Source: JAHJRJ01 sp037443685
GTDB lineage: Bacteria; Bacteroidota; Ignavibacteria; UBA10030; BY39
DNA length: 21,282 bases
Assembly: GCA_037443685.1 (NCBI GenBank)
Contig: JBBINX010000035.1
Span: 1-21,282 of the forward strand
Direction of reading: 5' to 3'
Part shown: in pieces, positions 1 through 7,391 of the stretch
Numbering within the stretch: the first letter of the stretch is position 1
How the letters are laid out: each line of letters opens with the position of its first letter
The notes under the pieces: generated by a model
What the model was told of the DNA's origin: nothing
Databases searched by the model: none
What the model saw: only the letters and a program-made list of their open reading frames with translations
Made by a program: the position numbers and the translations under genes

Positions 1-632
1 AACAACCAAACCAGGATCGCTACTTAAAAAGCATATCCCAATTAAAACAAATCAAATTGAATGACAATTTTAGCGTTACATTTAAATGTGAACTGGTTAA
101 AGCGTTTTCGGATGAGGTTGTAGGCACTTTTGATCAAATAGCATATAACAAATACAACGTAGAGAAGTATGATAGTCCAAGTTACCTGATAGATTGTTTG
201 GGAATAGATGCGGGCGAATATTATTTGCGGATTTATACGATTGTAACCGGAGAAAAGAACTATTCGCTTACCGATATTCATATGGATGAAACGACGCTTC
301 AAAAAACAAATTTGCTAAGAAGAAATTTCAAGGGAGAAAAGATTCCCGATTCATATACTCTTTATCAAAACTATCCCAATCCGTTTAATCCTATCACGAA
401 AATAGTGTTTACAATTCCGACATCAGGCTTCATAACGCTTAAGATATTCAATCTCCTTGGGCAAGAAGTTACGACACTTGAAAATGAAGAGAAAGCACCC
501 GGCACATACACGGTGATGTGGGATGCTTTGGGAATGGCAAGCGGAATGTATTTCTATCGCCTAAAAGTAACAAGTGTAACTGATCCAAGTAAATCATTTA
601 CACAAGTTAGAAAAATGCTCCTTCTCCGTTAA
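1..632 (+). CDS. 3' end of a secreted protein with T9SS-type C-terminal sorting domain (5' end outside window)
   Basis: The reading frame (codons from base 3) is open to the left edge, so this is the tail of a longer gene; the TTG at 57 is internal and not a start. The last 90 or so residues form a typical type IX secretion C-terminal domain: a YPNPFNP motif, then short beta strands (ITLKIFNLLGQEV, ASGMYFYRLKV) and a basic end (KMLLLR). In this family the domain directs export across the outer membrane and is usually cleaved off. The part upstream of the domain (bases 3-350) has no motif I recognise, so the function of the mature protein is unknown. The gene converges on clpX with 30 bases between the stops and no clear terminator hairpin there. 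Confidence 0.85.
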   Translation, partial: QPNQDRYLKSISQLKQIKLNDNFSVTFKCELVKAFSDEVVGTFDQIAYNKYNVEKYDSPSYLIDCLGIDAGEYYLRIYTIVTGEKNYSLTDIHMDETTLQKTNLLRRNFKGEKIPDSYTLYQNYPNPFNPITKIVFTIPTSGFITLKIFNLLGQEVTTLENEEKAPGTYTVMWDALGMASGMYFYRLKVTSVTDPSKSFTQVRKMLLLR

Positions 633-662
633 ATAAGTATTTTCATGCACGGATTTAAAGTC

Positions 663-1925
663 TTACGCCATTGCTTTGTGCTTTTTGTAAATAAAAATCG
701 GATCTTTTTTCTTCTGTATCGATTCCTTGGTAATAACACACTTAGTTAAATTTTGATGAGTCGGTAGGTGATACATAATATCGAGCATAGTGTCTTCGAT
801 AATCGACCGCAGTGCGCGAGCACCCGTGCCTCTGTCTATAGCTTTCTTAACAACAGATTTTAGTGCATCGATTTCGAATTCCAACTCAACGCCTTCTATC
901 ATAAAAAGCTTTTTATATTGTTTAACTAGTGCATTCTTGGGTTCTGTGAGAATGTTCAGTAATGCGTCATCGTTTAATGAATGAAGCGAAGCAACTACGG
1001 GCAACCTGCCTACAAATTCCGGAATCAATCCGAATTTCAACAAATCGTCCGGCTCTACTAATGTTAAATACTCATCGGGTGTTCGATCTTTTTTACTTTT
1101 TACCACTGCCCCGAACCCCATACTTCCGTGGTCAATCCTACGTCCGATTATCTTATGCAATCCTTCAAAAGCTCCGCCGCAGATAAATAGGATGTTCTTA
1201 GTGTTTACGTTAATGAGGTTTTGTTCCGGGTGTTTCCTACCACCCTTAGGCGGAACGCCTGCAACGGTTCCCTCCAAAATCTTTAACAACGCTTGCTGAA
1301 CTCCTTCGCCCGATACATCTCGCGTAATAGATATGTTATCGCTCTTACGAGCAATTTTATCTATCTCGTCTATGTATATAATTCCGTGTTCCGCTTTTTC
1401 AATATTGTAGTCGGAGTTTTGAAGTAAATGCAGCAACACAGTTTCAACATCATCACCGACATAACCCGCTTCGGTTAGCGTTGTAGCATCGGCTATTGCA
1501 AAAGGAACGTCTAACACCCTTGCTAAAGTTTGCGCTAAAAGAGTTTTACCTGTTCCAGTTGGACCGATAAGAAGAATATTGCTTTTTTCTAACTCGACGT
1601 CGTCGAATTTATCTATCGTATCTAAACTATTTATACGTTTGTAATGATTATGAACGGCAACCGCCAAAATTTTCTTGGCTTGGTCCTGACCGATAACATA
1701 TTCATCAAGCGCTCGTTTGATATCTATGGGCGTTAAAAGTTCATACTTCTTTTTACTTTTGGCAGTGATGGCTGAAATATTACTGCGTAATATCTCTACC
1801 GAACTGGCAACACACTTATCACAAATGTATGCATTAGGTCCAGCTATTATACTAAGTACTTCTTCGGATCGTCTTCCGCAGAATGAACAGCGAATAATTT
1901 CGTTCGCTCTACCCTTTTGACTCAT
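663..1925 (-). CDS. clpX: ATP-dependent Clp protease ATP-binding subunit ClpX
   Basis: AAA+ unfoldase that recognises tagged or damaged proteins, unfolds them with ATP and feeds them into ClpP in the cytoplasm. In order, the 420-residue product shows: a zinc-binding domain with C13, C16, C35, C38; Walker A GPTGTGKT (121-128); pore loop GYVG (154-157); Walker B IIYIDE (182-187); GRLP with the arginine finger (306-309); and sensor-2 GAR (368-370). Length is normal for the family. The ClpP-docking loop, IGF in Escherichia coli, reads MGF (269-271). The ATG start has GAAAGG just upstream, and a single base separates it from the clpP stop, so it is last in a tig-clpP-clpX operon. Confidence 0.98.
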   Translation of the reverse strand: MSQKGRANEIIRCSFCGRRSEEVLSIIAGPNAYICDKCVASSVEILRSNISAITAKSKKKYELLTPIDIKRALDEYVIGQDQAKKILAVAVHNHYKRINSLDTIDKFDDVELEKSNILLIGPTGTGKTLLAQTLARVLDVPFAIADATTLTEAGYVGDDVETVLLHLLQNSDYNIEKAEHGIIYIDEIDKIARKSDNISITRDVSGEGVQQALLKILEGTVAGVPPKGGRKHPEQNLINVNTKNILFICGGAFEGLHKIIGRRIDHGSMGFGAVVKSKKDRTPDEYLTLVEPDDLLKFGLIPEFVGRLPVVASLHSLNDDALLNILTEPKNALVKQYKKLFMIEGVELEFEIDALKSVVKKAIDRGTGARALRSIIEDTMLDIMYHLPTHQNLTKCVITKESIQKKKDPIFIYKKHKAMA

Positions 1926-1926
1926 C

Positions 1927-2547
1927 TTACCTTTCTTTCTTTTCTATCGGTTGTTTTTTAAATAAGATATTATCAATCAAACCGTAAGTCTTAGCTTCTT
2001 CCGAAGACAGATAATAATCGCGGTCAGTATCTTTTTCGACTACACCTACCTCTTTTTCGCAGTGCTTGGCAATAATTTCGTTTATACGTTTTTTCATCCT
2101 TAATATTTCTTCGGCTTGAATGCTGATATCCGTAGCAGTGCCTTGCACACCGCCCCACGGCTGGTGTATCATAATTCTTGAGTTGGGTAATGCTGTGCGT
2201 TTACCTTTCGTGCCGCCAGCAAGTAAAACCGCCGCCATACTGGCAGCCATGCCTATACATATTGTATATATATCGGGACGTATGTACTGCATTGTATCAT
2301 AAATTGCCAAGCCCGATGATACCGAACCGCCCGGACTGTTTATGTAGAGATTAATATCTTTATCAGGATCTTCCGACTCAAGAAATAGTAATTGTGCAAT
2401 TACTAAACTGGCAATCGTATCGTCAATCGGCGTTCCTATGAAAACAATACGCTCCTTCAGTAATCTGGAAAAAATATCGTATGCGCGTTCACCTCTGCCG
2501 GTTTGTTCTACGACTATCGGAACGAGCTGGTTATATACAGGTTTCAT
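1927..2547 (-). CDS. clpP: ATP-dependent Clp protease proteolytic subunit ClpP
   Basis: Serine protease that forms the barrel-shaped degradation chamber of ClpXP. The 206-residue protein carries the catalytic triad Ser103 (GMAASMA), His128 (MIHQPWGG) and Asp177 (DTDRDYYLS), with the same spacing as characterised ClpP enzymes (25 and 74 residues from the serine). The N-terminal strand motif VVEQTGRGERAYDI is also typical. The ATG is preceded by AAAGGA. It lies 14 bases after tig and one base before clpX, so the three are almost certainly co-transcribed. No feature suggests a divergent or inactive copy. Confidence 0.98.
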   Translation of the reverse strand: MKPVYNQLVPIVVEQTGRGERAYDIFSRLLKERIVFIGTPIDDTIASLVIAQLLFLESEDPDKDINLYINSPGGSVSSGLAIYDTMQYIRPDIYTICIGMAASMAAVLLAGGTKGKRTALPNSRIMIHQPWGGVQGTATDISIQAEEILRMKKRINEIIAKHCEKEVGVVEKDTDRDYYLSSEEAKTYGLIDNILFKKQPIEKKER

Positions 2548-2561
2548 TATATTCCTTTCGT

Positions 2562-3821
2562 TTACTCTTTAATTTTTTCGATTATATTATTATTCGTTAT
2601 AAGGAATGACATCAATTTATTTGTTAATAGTTTATCCTTTAAGGCCGGCGAATTTTTATAGTACTGCATCAAGCGTTCTTTATCGATTCCTGTTTTATCG
2701 ACATCGGCTTCGACTAACTTTTCGATTTCCGCATCATCTATTTGTATGTTTTCAGTTTCTCTTATTCGTTGACTTATAAAGAACCATCTCGCTTGCCAGA
2801 CTGCATTCTCGTGGTTTTCTTTCTTATATTTTTCTACGTCAAAATCGGGTGGAAGTTCTTTTTTAGGATTTCTTTCTTTTATCTTTTCTATGTACGACTC
2901 TTGCAAATTTTCCACCATCGAGGGCGGAACATTAAATGTGTGTGTCGATACAATTTTTTCAACTATCGAATTACTCAATTTTCTGTTGTTTACGTCGTCC
3001 CAATAAGCTTGGATATCTTTTTTGAGTTGAGTTCTAAATTCCAAAACATTATTTGCCTTCTCTCTCGTGATCTTCTTTACCAACTCATCTGACAATTCGG
3101 GGAGAACCATTTTTTCTATTTTCTTAACAGTCAACTCGACTGAATATTTGTGCTGGTGTGATTCGTGAGCCATTTCAAAATTCACAAGACGCTTTTCGCC
3201 TACCGACGAATCGATAAGCGCATTTTTAATTTCTGGTAACTGATCTTCGAAAAGATTGATGCGCTGATCGAGCGTCTTGTCGCCTATTATCGCCGTCCCG
3301 GTCTCATCTAAATACTGCACATCGTATGTAACGATGTGGTTTTCATCGGTTGCTGTTTGTGTTTCTTCACGCGCAGCATTCGCAAAGAGGATGTACTTAA
3401 TTTCCTTTTCAACTTCTTGTTCGGTTACATTGTACACTTCTTTTTCGAAAGAGATCCCCTTATATTCTTTTAATTCAAAATTTGGGGACACTTCATATTT
3501 AATTTTATACGATGCGGTGTCGTGGCGCTTATAATTCATATCCACTAAAGCGGGTGTACCGATTGGGTTTATTTGTTGTTCTTCGGTTATTTTTCTAAAC
3601 AAAATGTCGGCTAATTTTTCTAATTTTTCATACTCAATACTTTCACCGTACATCTTTTTAATCATCTGCATCGGAACTTTACCTTTACGGAAACCAGGCA
3701 ACTCCACTTTTCGCTGATATTCTTTATAAGCTTCTTCAAAATGCGGAGCGAGTTCTTCTTGCGTTAAGTTTATATGAACCTCTTTTTCAGTTTCGTTAAT
3801 ATCGTTGATGTTATAATTCAA
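2562..3821 (-). CDS. tig: trigger factor (ribosome-associated chaperone)
   Basis: Binds the ribosome exit tunnel near protein L23 and shields new chains; by fold it also contains a prolyl isomerase domain. The 419-residue product has the ribosome-binding signature GFRKGKVP (43-50) in an N-terminal tail domain. A degenerate FKBP-like middle (about 150-245) and a long helical C-terminal chaperone domain with mixed charge follow. Length is near the usual 430. The start is TTG, not ATG. It is supported by GAAAGGA eight bases upstream and by the alignment of the N-terminal domain with known trigger factors. It is the first gene of tig-clpP-clpX, a common bacterial order that couples folding and degradation. 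Confidence 0.97.
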   Translation of the reverse strand: MNYNINDINETEKEVHINLTQEELAPHFEEAYKEYQRKVELPGFRKGKVPMQMIKKMYGESIEYEKLEKLADILFRKITEEQQINPIGTPALVDMNYKRHDTASYKIKYEVSPNFELKEYKGISFEKEVYNVTEQEVEKEIKYILFANAAREETQTATDENHIVTYDVQYLDETGTAIIGDKTLDQRINLFEDQLPEIKNALIDSSVGEKRLVNFEMAHESHQHKYSVELTVKKIEKMVLPELSDELVKKITREKANNVLEFRTQLKKDIQAYWDDVNNRKLSNSIVEKIVSTHTFNVPPSMVENLQESYIEKIKERNPKKELPPDFDVEKYKKENHENAVWQARWFFISQRIRETENIQIDDAEIEKLVEADVDKTGIDKERLMQYYKNSPALKDKLLTNKLMSFLITNNNIIEKIKE

Positions 3822-3829
3822 ATAATAAA

Positions 3830-3836
3830 TCCTTTC
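3830..3836 (-). promoter_or_regulatory. ribosome binding site deciding the TTG start of tig
   Basis: On the minus strand GAAAGGA lies eight bases before the TTG at 3821-3819. No in-frame ATG with a comparable site is near, so the TTG is preferred. Confidence 0.7.
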
Positions 3837-3847
3837 TAACCTATTTA

Positions 3848-3876
3848 ATTATTAATTATCAATTGCTAATTGTCAA
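3848..3876 (-). promoter_or_regulatory. likely promoter of the tig-clpP-clpX operon
   Basis: The minus strand has TTGACA (3876-3871), a 17-base spacer and AATAAT (3853-3848). This predicts a transcript start near 3841 and a leader of about 20 bases holding the tig ribosome binding site. The -35 box is exact; the -10 differs from TATAAT at its first base. The region is full of AATT words, so chance matches are possible. The -35 box lies inside the palindrome at 3868-3885. Confidence 0.45.
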
Positions 3877-3885
3877 TTGACAATT
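3868..3885. repeat. perfect 18-bp palindrome between tRNA-Leu and tig
   Basis: AATTGTCAATTGACAATT reads the same on both strands and overlaps the probable tig -35 box. Further CAATTG or AATTG words flank it (3860-3890). It could be an operator for a dimeric regulator, a hairpin after the tRNA, or an eroded dispersed repeat; the sequence alone does not decide. No T-run follows it on either strand, so it is not a classic terminator. Confidence 0.6.
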
Positions 3886-3894
3886 GAATTGATG

Positions 3895-3977
3895 TGGGCG
3901 AAGGGGGAGTTGAACCCCCACCCCAGTTAAGGACTAGATCCTAAGTCTAGCGCGTCTGCCAGTTCCGCCATTCGCCC
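3895..3977 (-). tRNA. tRNA-Leu (anticodon UAG, reads CUA)
   Basis: The minus strand folds as a class II tRNA. Acceptor arms GGGCGAA and TTCGCCC pair fully, and the discriminator is A. The D-arm has the AACTGGCAGA type loop. The anticodon stem CTAGA/TCTAG encloses loop CTTAGGA, giving anticodon TAG. A long variable arm follows, then T-stem GGGGG/CCCCC with TTCAACT. The 3' CCA is not encoded (next bases CAT), so it must be added by the CCA enzyme. It is 83 bases long, the size expected for leucine tRNA with its long variable arm. A Bacteroidetes-type promoter lies 32 bases upstream. Confidence 0.96.
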
Positions 3978-4008
3978 AAAATTTGTTATTAACCTTAAAA
4001 ATGCACTA

Positions 4009-4040
4009 CAAATATAGTGTAATCTGGGTAAAACTACAAA
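4009..4040 (-). promoter_or_regulatory. Bacteroidetes-type promoter of tRNA-Leu
   Basis: The minus strand has TTTG (4040-4037), a 20-base spacer and TATATTTG (4016-4009). This matches the -33 TTG / -7 TAnnTTTG consensus described for Bacteroidetes primary sigma factors. The start would lie near 4002, giving a leader of about 25 bases before the mature tRNA. Confidence 0.6.
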
Positions 4041-4097
4041 CAACGGATAGGAAGGAGCGTGGAGCAATGAGCAATGAACAATTGGTGAGTGGAAATA

Positions 4098-4349
4098 TTA
4101 TTTATCGTCGAGCAATGCTTCAAAGATTATGATTAGACGCTTATTTGTAAGGTAACGTATCATATTAAAGAAAGATTGTAAAAACCCGGCTATTATCATC
4201 AAACCAATAAGAACAGGCGCTCAAGAAAATTCTTGGACCGACAGATTTCCCCTTGGTTTAACAATTAATCAAGCGAAGAGAATTCCAAAGGCGATGAGTC
4301 CAGACCAAGTACGCAAATAGCTGGTTTTTGGAATGATACGCTTAATCAT
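4098..4349 (-). pseudogene. broken small membrane-protein frame with two in-frame TGA codons
   Basis: One frame of 84 codons runs from ATG (4349-4347) to TAA (4100-4098) and is interrupted only by TGA at codon 27 (4271-4269) and codon 43 (4223-4221). The start has a good upstream site (AAGGA, seven bases away). The first segment is MIKRIIPKTSYLRTWSGLIA followed by FGILFA; the middle has VKPRGNLSVQEFS. The last segment contains a probable membrane helix (APVLIGLMIIAGFLQSFF) and ends FEALLDDK. Both TGA codons are one transition from TGG (Trp), which fits decay by two nonsense mutations. TGA ends at least four intact genes nearby, so a changed genetic code is unlikely. It lies 43 bases after queF in the same direction. 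I do not recognise the family. Alternatively a real 26-residue peptide ends at the first TGA. Confidence 0.45.
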
Positions 4350-4392
4350 TTCTGATTCCTTAATTAAAATAATTCTGGTTCCGGGTTTTACT

Positions 4393-4827
4393 TTATCTCA
4401 TATTTTTTTTACTCTTTCGATTATACTCAATACTTGTTACTGTGTGAACTCCTCCACGCACTTTATAATCAGCTATCACTTGCATCCATTTGGGTTTGCA
4501 CAATGCAATCAAATCTTTGAGTATTCGGTTGACTGCGTGTTCCTGATAAATACCAACGTTGCGATACGACATTAGATAATATTTCAGAGAACGCAATTCT
4601 ATACAAAGCTTTGCGGGAATGTAATTGATTCTGATTACTGCAAAATCGGGTAAGCCGGAGAAAGGACACACTGCCGTAAACTCATCCGTATCGATGTTGA
4701 TTATTAAATCTCTTCCCGGATATTCGTAAGGGAATGTATCAAGAACTTTTGCATCAATTACACTTAGTGATTGCGTATCATATCGACGATCGAGGGGGTA
4801 TGGTCTGTTGTATTTATTTTTTTTCAT
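4393..4827 (-). CDS. queF: NADPH-dependent 7-cyano-7-deazaguanine reductase (unimodular QueF)
   Basis: Reduces the nitrile preQ0 to the amine preQ1 with NADPH, a late step before queuine-type modification of tRNA wobble bases. The 144-residue protein has the catalytic cysteine and aspartate in CPFSGLPDFA with the family spacing of seven residues, and the QueF motif in ELRSLKYYLMSYRN. The short length fits the single-domain (YkvM-type) form. In the substrate-binding stretch it reads YQEHAVN, where the Bacillus subtilis protein has FHED, so the glutamate is kept while the neighbouring histidine position differs. It starts six bases after the htpX stop, so it is probably part of a lemA-htpX-queF transcript. 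No other queuosine gene is in the window. Confidence 0.92.
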   Translation of the reverse strand: MKKNKYNRPYPLDRRYDTQSLSVIDAKVLDTFPYEYPGRDLIINIDTDEFTAVCPFSGLPDFAVIRINYIPAKLCIELRSLKYYLMSYRNVGIYQEHAVNRILKDLIALCKPKWMQVIADYKVRGGVHTVTSIEYNRKSKKNMR

Positions 4828-4833
4828 TTTATT

Positions 4834-5838
4834 TTATCCTTTTAAATGATATGCCATTGATTTTAATGCTAAAATTCGCTTCGAGATTGGTGGATGTGTT
4901 GCGAACAGGTCGGCAAAACTTCCCTCGCGCTCATTAACTTTTAATCCTAAAGGATTAACAATACAAAGGTGAGCCGAACCTTTTTTAATTGATTTTGTCG
5001 GCTCTGCGGCTTTTTCTATTTTTTCGAGGGCTTTTGCCAGCGCTAATGGGTTACGTGTTAGCTCCGACGCAGAAGCATCGGCTAAATATTCACGGCGTCG
5101 CGAAACAGCCATAGCCAACAATCGACTAAATATGGGGGCCATTATAATTCCAATTATCCATATTATTAAAAGTATGATTACGATAGGTCCGCTACCTCCA
5201 CCACCGCGTGAAGAACGTTTACGATTTCCGCTAAGCCCTCCGAACCTCATACCTCGAATTGCAAATTCAGATAATAATGCAATGGCTCCGATGAGTGCTG
5301 CTATAATTGTCATCAATCTGATGTCGTAATTTTTTATATGACTCATTTCATGGGCTACAACAGCTTGAAGTTCTTCTCGATTTAGTTTTTCAATTAATCC
5401 TTCGGTTACGGCGATGTGTGAGTTTTCAGGGTTTTTACCTGTGGCAAATGCGTTCGGGTCTGGATCGGGGATAATATATACCTTCGGCATAGGTAAACCG
5501 GAAGCGATTTTCATCTCTCCGACAACATTTCGTAAGGTTTGATATTTGGGTTCATTTTCCGGTACCAAATAAGCGCCTGTTGAACTCAGCACAGCTTTGG
5601 CGCCACTCTGCAACCCATAACCTGCAAAGATACTGCTCAAGATTAAAGCAATAAGCGTTGCGAGCGGAAAACCATAACTTTCACCGACTAAACCGAGGGG
5701 GTCGTTCCCCCAAAAAAACAAATCAAAACCATATCCTAAGAAAGTAAAAAACAGAACAAATACGATCATTATTAAAATGGTAAGTCGAATATTACGTCTC
5801 TGTTGTTCGTAAATATTTACAGACGTTAAATCCGGCAT
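4834..5838 (-). CDS. htpX: HtpX-like M48 family membrane zinc metalloprotease
   Basis: Membrane-bound zinc protease of the HtpX/M48 type, thought to cut misfolded membrane proteins. The 334-residue product has two N-terminal membrane helices (about 16-40 and 56-76), then the zinc motif HEMSH (163-167). Two more hydrophobic stretches follow (174-194 and 218-245), then the third ligand region RRREYLADASA (Glu250) and a conserved HPPISKRI near the end. A basic and glycine-rich linker (about 205-217) lies between the last two hydrophobic stretches. It begins one base after lemA. The LemA plus M48 protease pairing is frequent in bacteria and suggests joint function at the membrane. The symbol is by family; an exact orthology claim is not made. 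Confidence 0.9.
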   Translation of the reverse strand: MPDLTSVNIYEQQRRNIRLTILIMIVFVLFFTFLGYGFDLFFWGNDPLGLVGESYGFPLATLIALILSSIFAGYGLQSGAKAVLSSTGAYLVPENEPKYQTLRNVVGEMKIASGLPMPKVYIIPDPDPNAFATGKNPENSHIAVTEGLIEKLNREELQAVVAHEMSHIKNYDIRLMTIIAALIGAIALLSEFAIRGMRFGGLSGNRKRSSRGGGGSGPIVIILLIIWIIGIIMAPIFSRLLAMAVSRRREYLADASASELTRNPLALAKALEKIEKAAEPTKSIKKGSAHLCIVNPLGLKVNEREGSFADLFATHPPISKRILALKSMAYHLKG

Positions 5839-5839
5839 A

Positions 5840-6403
5840 TTAATTCTTTAAAGATAAATTAACTTTTGGAACTTCTCTTTCTTCGGCGACTGTTACCTCG
5901 AATAATTCAGCTCTTTTAAAACTAAAAACCTTTGCTATGATGTTCGCGGGAAAAACTTCTTGTGCTATATTGAACTTCATTGCAATGTCGTTATAGAATT
6001 GGCGTGCAAAGCTTACTTTGTTTTCTGTGCTGGTTAATTCTTCCTGAAGCTGCATCACATTCTGGTTTGCTTTTAAATTCGGATAATTTTCGAATAAAGC
6101 AAAAAGTCGTGTTAACACACCGGATAATTCACCTTCTTTGACCGCCGTATCCTTAACGCCTTTTGCATTTACAGCGGCATTCCGGGCTGCGATAACTTGT
6201 TTAAGTGTATCCTGCTCGAATTCCATATATCCCTTAACAGTATTTACTAAATTCGGAATTAAGTCGTGCCGGCGTTTTAGCTGTACATCAATCTGTTTCC
6301 ATCCATTCTCAACTTGATTACGCAGTGTGATTAGAGTATTGTACTTCATTATTACATAACCACTTATAACAACAACGAGTATTAGAAAAATAAATAATTC
6401 CAT
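5840..6403 (-). CDS. lemA: LemA family protein
   Basis: Small membrane-anchored helical protein of the LemA family; its molecular role is not well established. The 187-residue sequence has one N-terminal membrane helix (about 3-20). The family hallmark follows: NQVENGWKQIDVQLKRRHDL, then IPNLVNTVKGY. A long helical remainder includes NKVSFARQFYNDIAMKFN, and the protein ends with a short tail after EVPKVNLSL. The ATG is supported by AGGAG about seven bases upstream. It is the first gene before htpX (one base apart), and it diverges from the CRP-type regulator across about 220 bases. Confidence 0.93.
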   Translation of the reverse strand: MELFIFLILVVVISGYVIMKYNTLITLRNQVENGWKQIDVQLKRRHDLIPNLVNTVKGYMEFEQDTLKQVIAARNAAVNAKGVKDTAVKEGELSGVLTRLFALFENYPNLKANQNVMQLQEELTSTENKVSFARQFYNDIAMKFNIAQEVFPANIIAKVFSFKRAELFEVTVAEEREVPKVNLSLKN

Positions 6404-6549
6404 AGATCTTCTCCTGTTAAAATGTTTTACCGAACAAATTAAAAAATTATTGATAGATAAGCAAAAGTGAGAGAATTAGATAAAAAATTGATTAATTTAT
6501 TACTCTCATTTACCCTTTTAATATGAATAATATATTAAATTGAGACTTC

Positions 6550-6578
6550 TTGACTTTAATTTTTTACTCTACTATATT
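6550..6578 (+). promoter_or_regulatory. promoter of the CRP-type regulator gene
   Basis: TTGACT (6550-6555), a 17-base spacer and TATATT (6573-6578) match both boxes at five of six positions. The start would be near 6585 and the leader about 43 bases long. The same bases read as TTG-N20-TATATTAT, the geometry of the Bacteroidetes form. Confidence 0.6.
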
Positions 6579-6627
6579 ATATCGTAAAAATTTGTTTAAT
6601 TGGTTTAATTTTAACAAATTAATTATA

Positions 6628-7350
6628 ATGTTAATCAACACTCAATATAAACAGCAAGAAACGGGTATAGTCGAAGCTATGCACTTTTTAAGAAACGTTC
6701 CGATTTTTTCGGATATCGAAGAGAGCGAACTCTTACAAATCGCACGTGTGGGCGTTAGGAAAAAACATAAGCGAGGTAGCATGGTTCTTCTTGAAGAAGA
6801 GATTGGCGCGGCGCTTTTCGTCATTATTTCAGGAAAAGTTAAAGTCATTCGTAGCGATGATGACGGCAGAGAAGTAATTCTATCAATCTTAGGTGAAAAC
6901 GACTTCTTCGGAGAAATGGCAATACTCGACGGGCTGGCTCGTTCTGCGAGCATCGTCGCTATTACTAAAGCCGAATTATTTATGATTCATCGCCGGGATT
7001 TTCTCAAACTCCTACAGGATTATCCAACAGTCGCAATTACTCTATTAAAAGAATTGACCTTGCGTCTTCGAAAGGCGGACACTCAGATAAAAAGTCTTTC
7101 GCTCAAGGACGCAGCCGGTAGAGTTGCTAATGTAATTTTACAACTTGCAGACGACATTGGTAAAATTCGGAAAGGTAGAGTTGAAATAGATGAACTACCT
7201 CTTCAACAAGACCTGGCAAATATGGCGGGCACTTCTCGTGAAACAATATCGCGTATGGTGCATATGTTTATACGTAAGGGTCACATGGAATTACAAGGCA
7301 ATAAACTAATAATTAACGATTACGAAAAGTTCAAAAGCTTGTACTTATGA
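6628..7350 (+). CDS. Crp/Fnr family transcriptional regulator (CRP-like)
   Basis: DNA-binding regulator with an N-terminal cyclic-nucleotide-binding fold and a C-terminal winged helix-turn-helix. In the sensor domain FGEMAILDGLARSASIVA has the Gly-Glu and Arg-Ser pairs that contact cAMP in Escherichia coli CRP, so a cyclic nucleotide ligand is plausible. There is no cysteine cluster of the FNR type. The recognition helix SRETISRMV closely resembles that of CRP. I place the start at ATG 6628 (240 residues). The frame is open further to a TTG at 6550, but that TTG is the -35 box of a good promoter and the extra 26 residues match no domain. Targets are unknown. A PHP-domain gene follows 41 bases downstream. 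Confidence 0.9.
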   Translation: MLINTQYKQQETGIVEAMHFLRNVPIFSDIEESELLQIARVGVRKKHKRGSMVLLEEEIGAALFVIISGKVKVIRSDDDGREVILSILGENDFFGEMAILDGLARSASIVAITKAELFMIHRRDFLKLLQDYPTVAITLLKELTLRLRKADTQIKSLSLKDAAGRVANVILQLADDIGKIRKGRVEIDELPLQQDLANMAGTSRETISRMVHMFIRKGHMELQGNKLIINDYEKFKSLYL

Positions 7351-7391
7351 TTCGTATAAATTAATTTTTACTTTTTTAGCAGGGGAGGTAA

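Noticed and set aside
57..632. Complete small gene starting at TTG 57
   Set aside because: The frame is open to the left edge and the product is mostly a C-terminal sorting domain, so it is the end of a larger gene.
2742..3092. Plus-strand ORF of 116 codons opposite tig
   Set aside because: It is antisense to a well-supported gene; its phenylalanine- and tyrosine-rich composition is what the complement of lysine- and glutamate-rich codons gives.
3850..3890. CRISPR or tandem repeat from the CAATTG words
   Set aside because: The words are short, irregularly spaced and have no constant spacers.
3895..3977. tRNA-Leu as an integration site
   Set aside because: No repeated copy of its 3' end and no integrase are visible in the window; both sides hold core genes.
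4060..4090. Short repeated GAGCAATGA words upstream of tRNA-Leu as a mobile element end
   Set aside because: Only two copies, no inverted ends and no transposase nearby; at most an eroded simple repeat.
4098..4349. Reassigned genetic code with TGA read as an amino acid
   Set aside because: TGA is the terminal codon of crp (7348-7350), trmD, rplS (15603-15605) and the nitroreductase gene, each at the normal family length.
4333..4575. Plus-strand ORF of 80 codons opposite queF
   Set aside because: It mostly overlaps a clear queF on the other strand, has no domain and no ribosome binding site.
6550..6627. N-terminal extension of the CRP-type regulator from TTG 6550
   Set aside because: The TTG is the -35 box of a well-formed promoter, there is no ribosome binding site, and the extra 26 residues match no part of the family.
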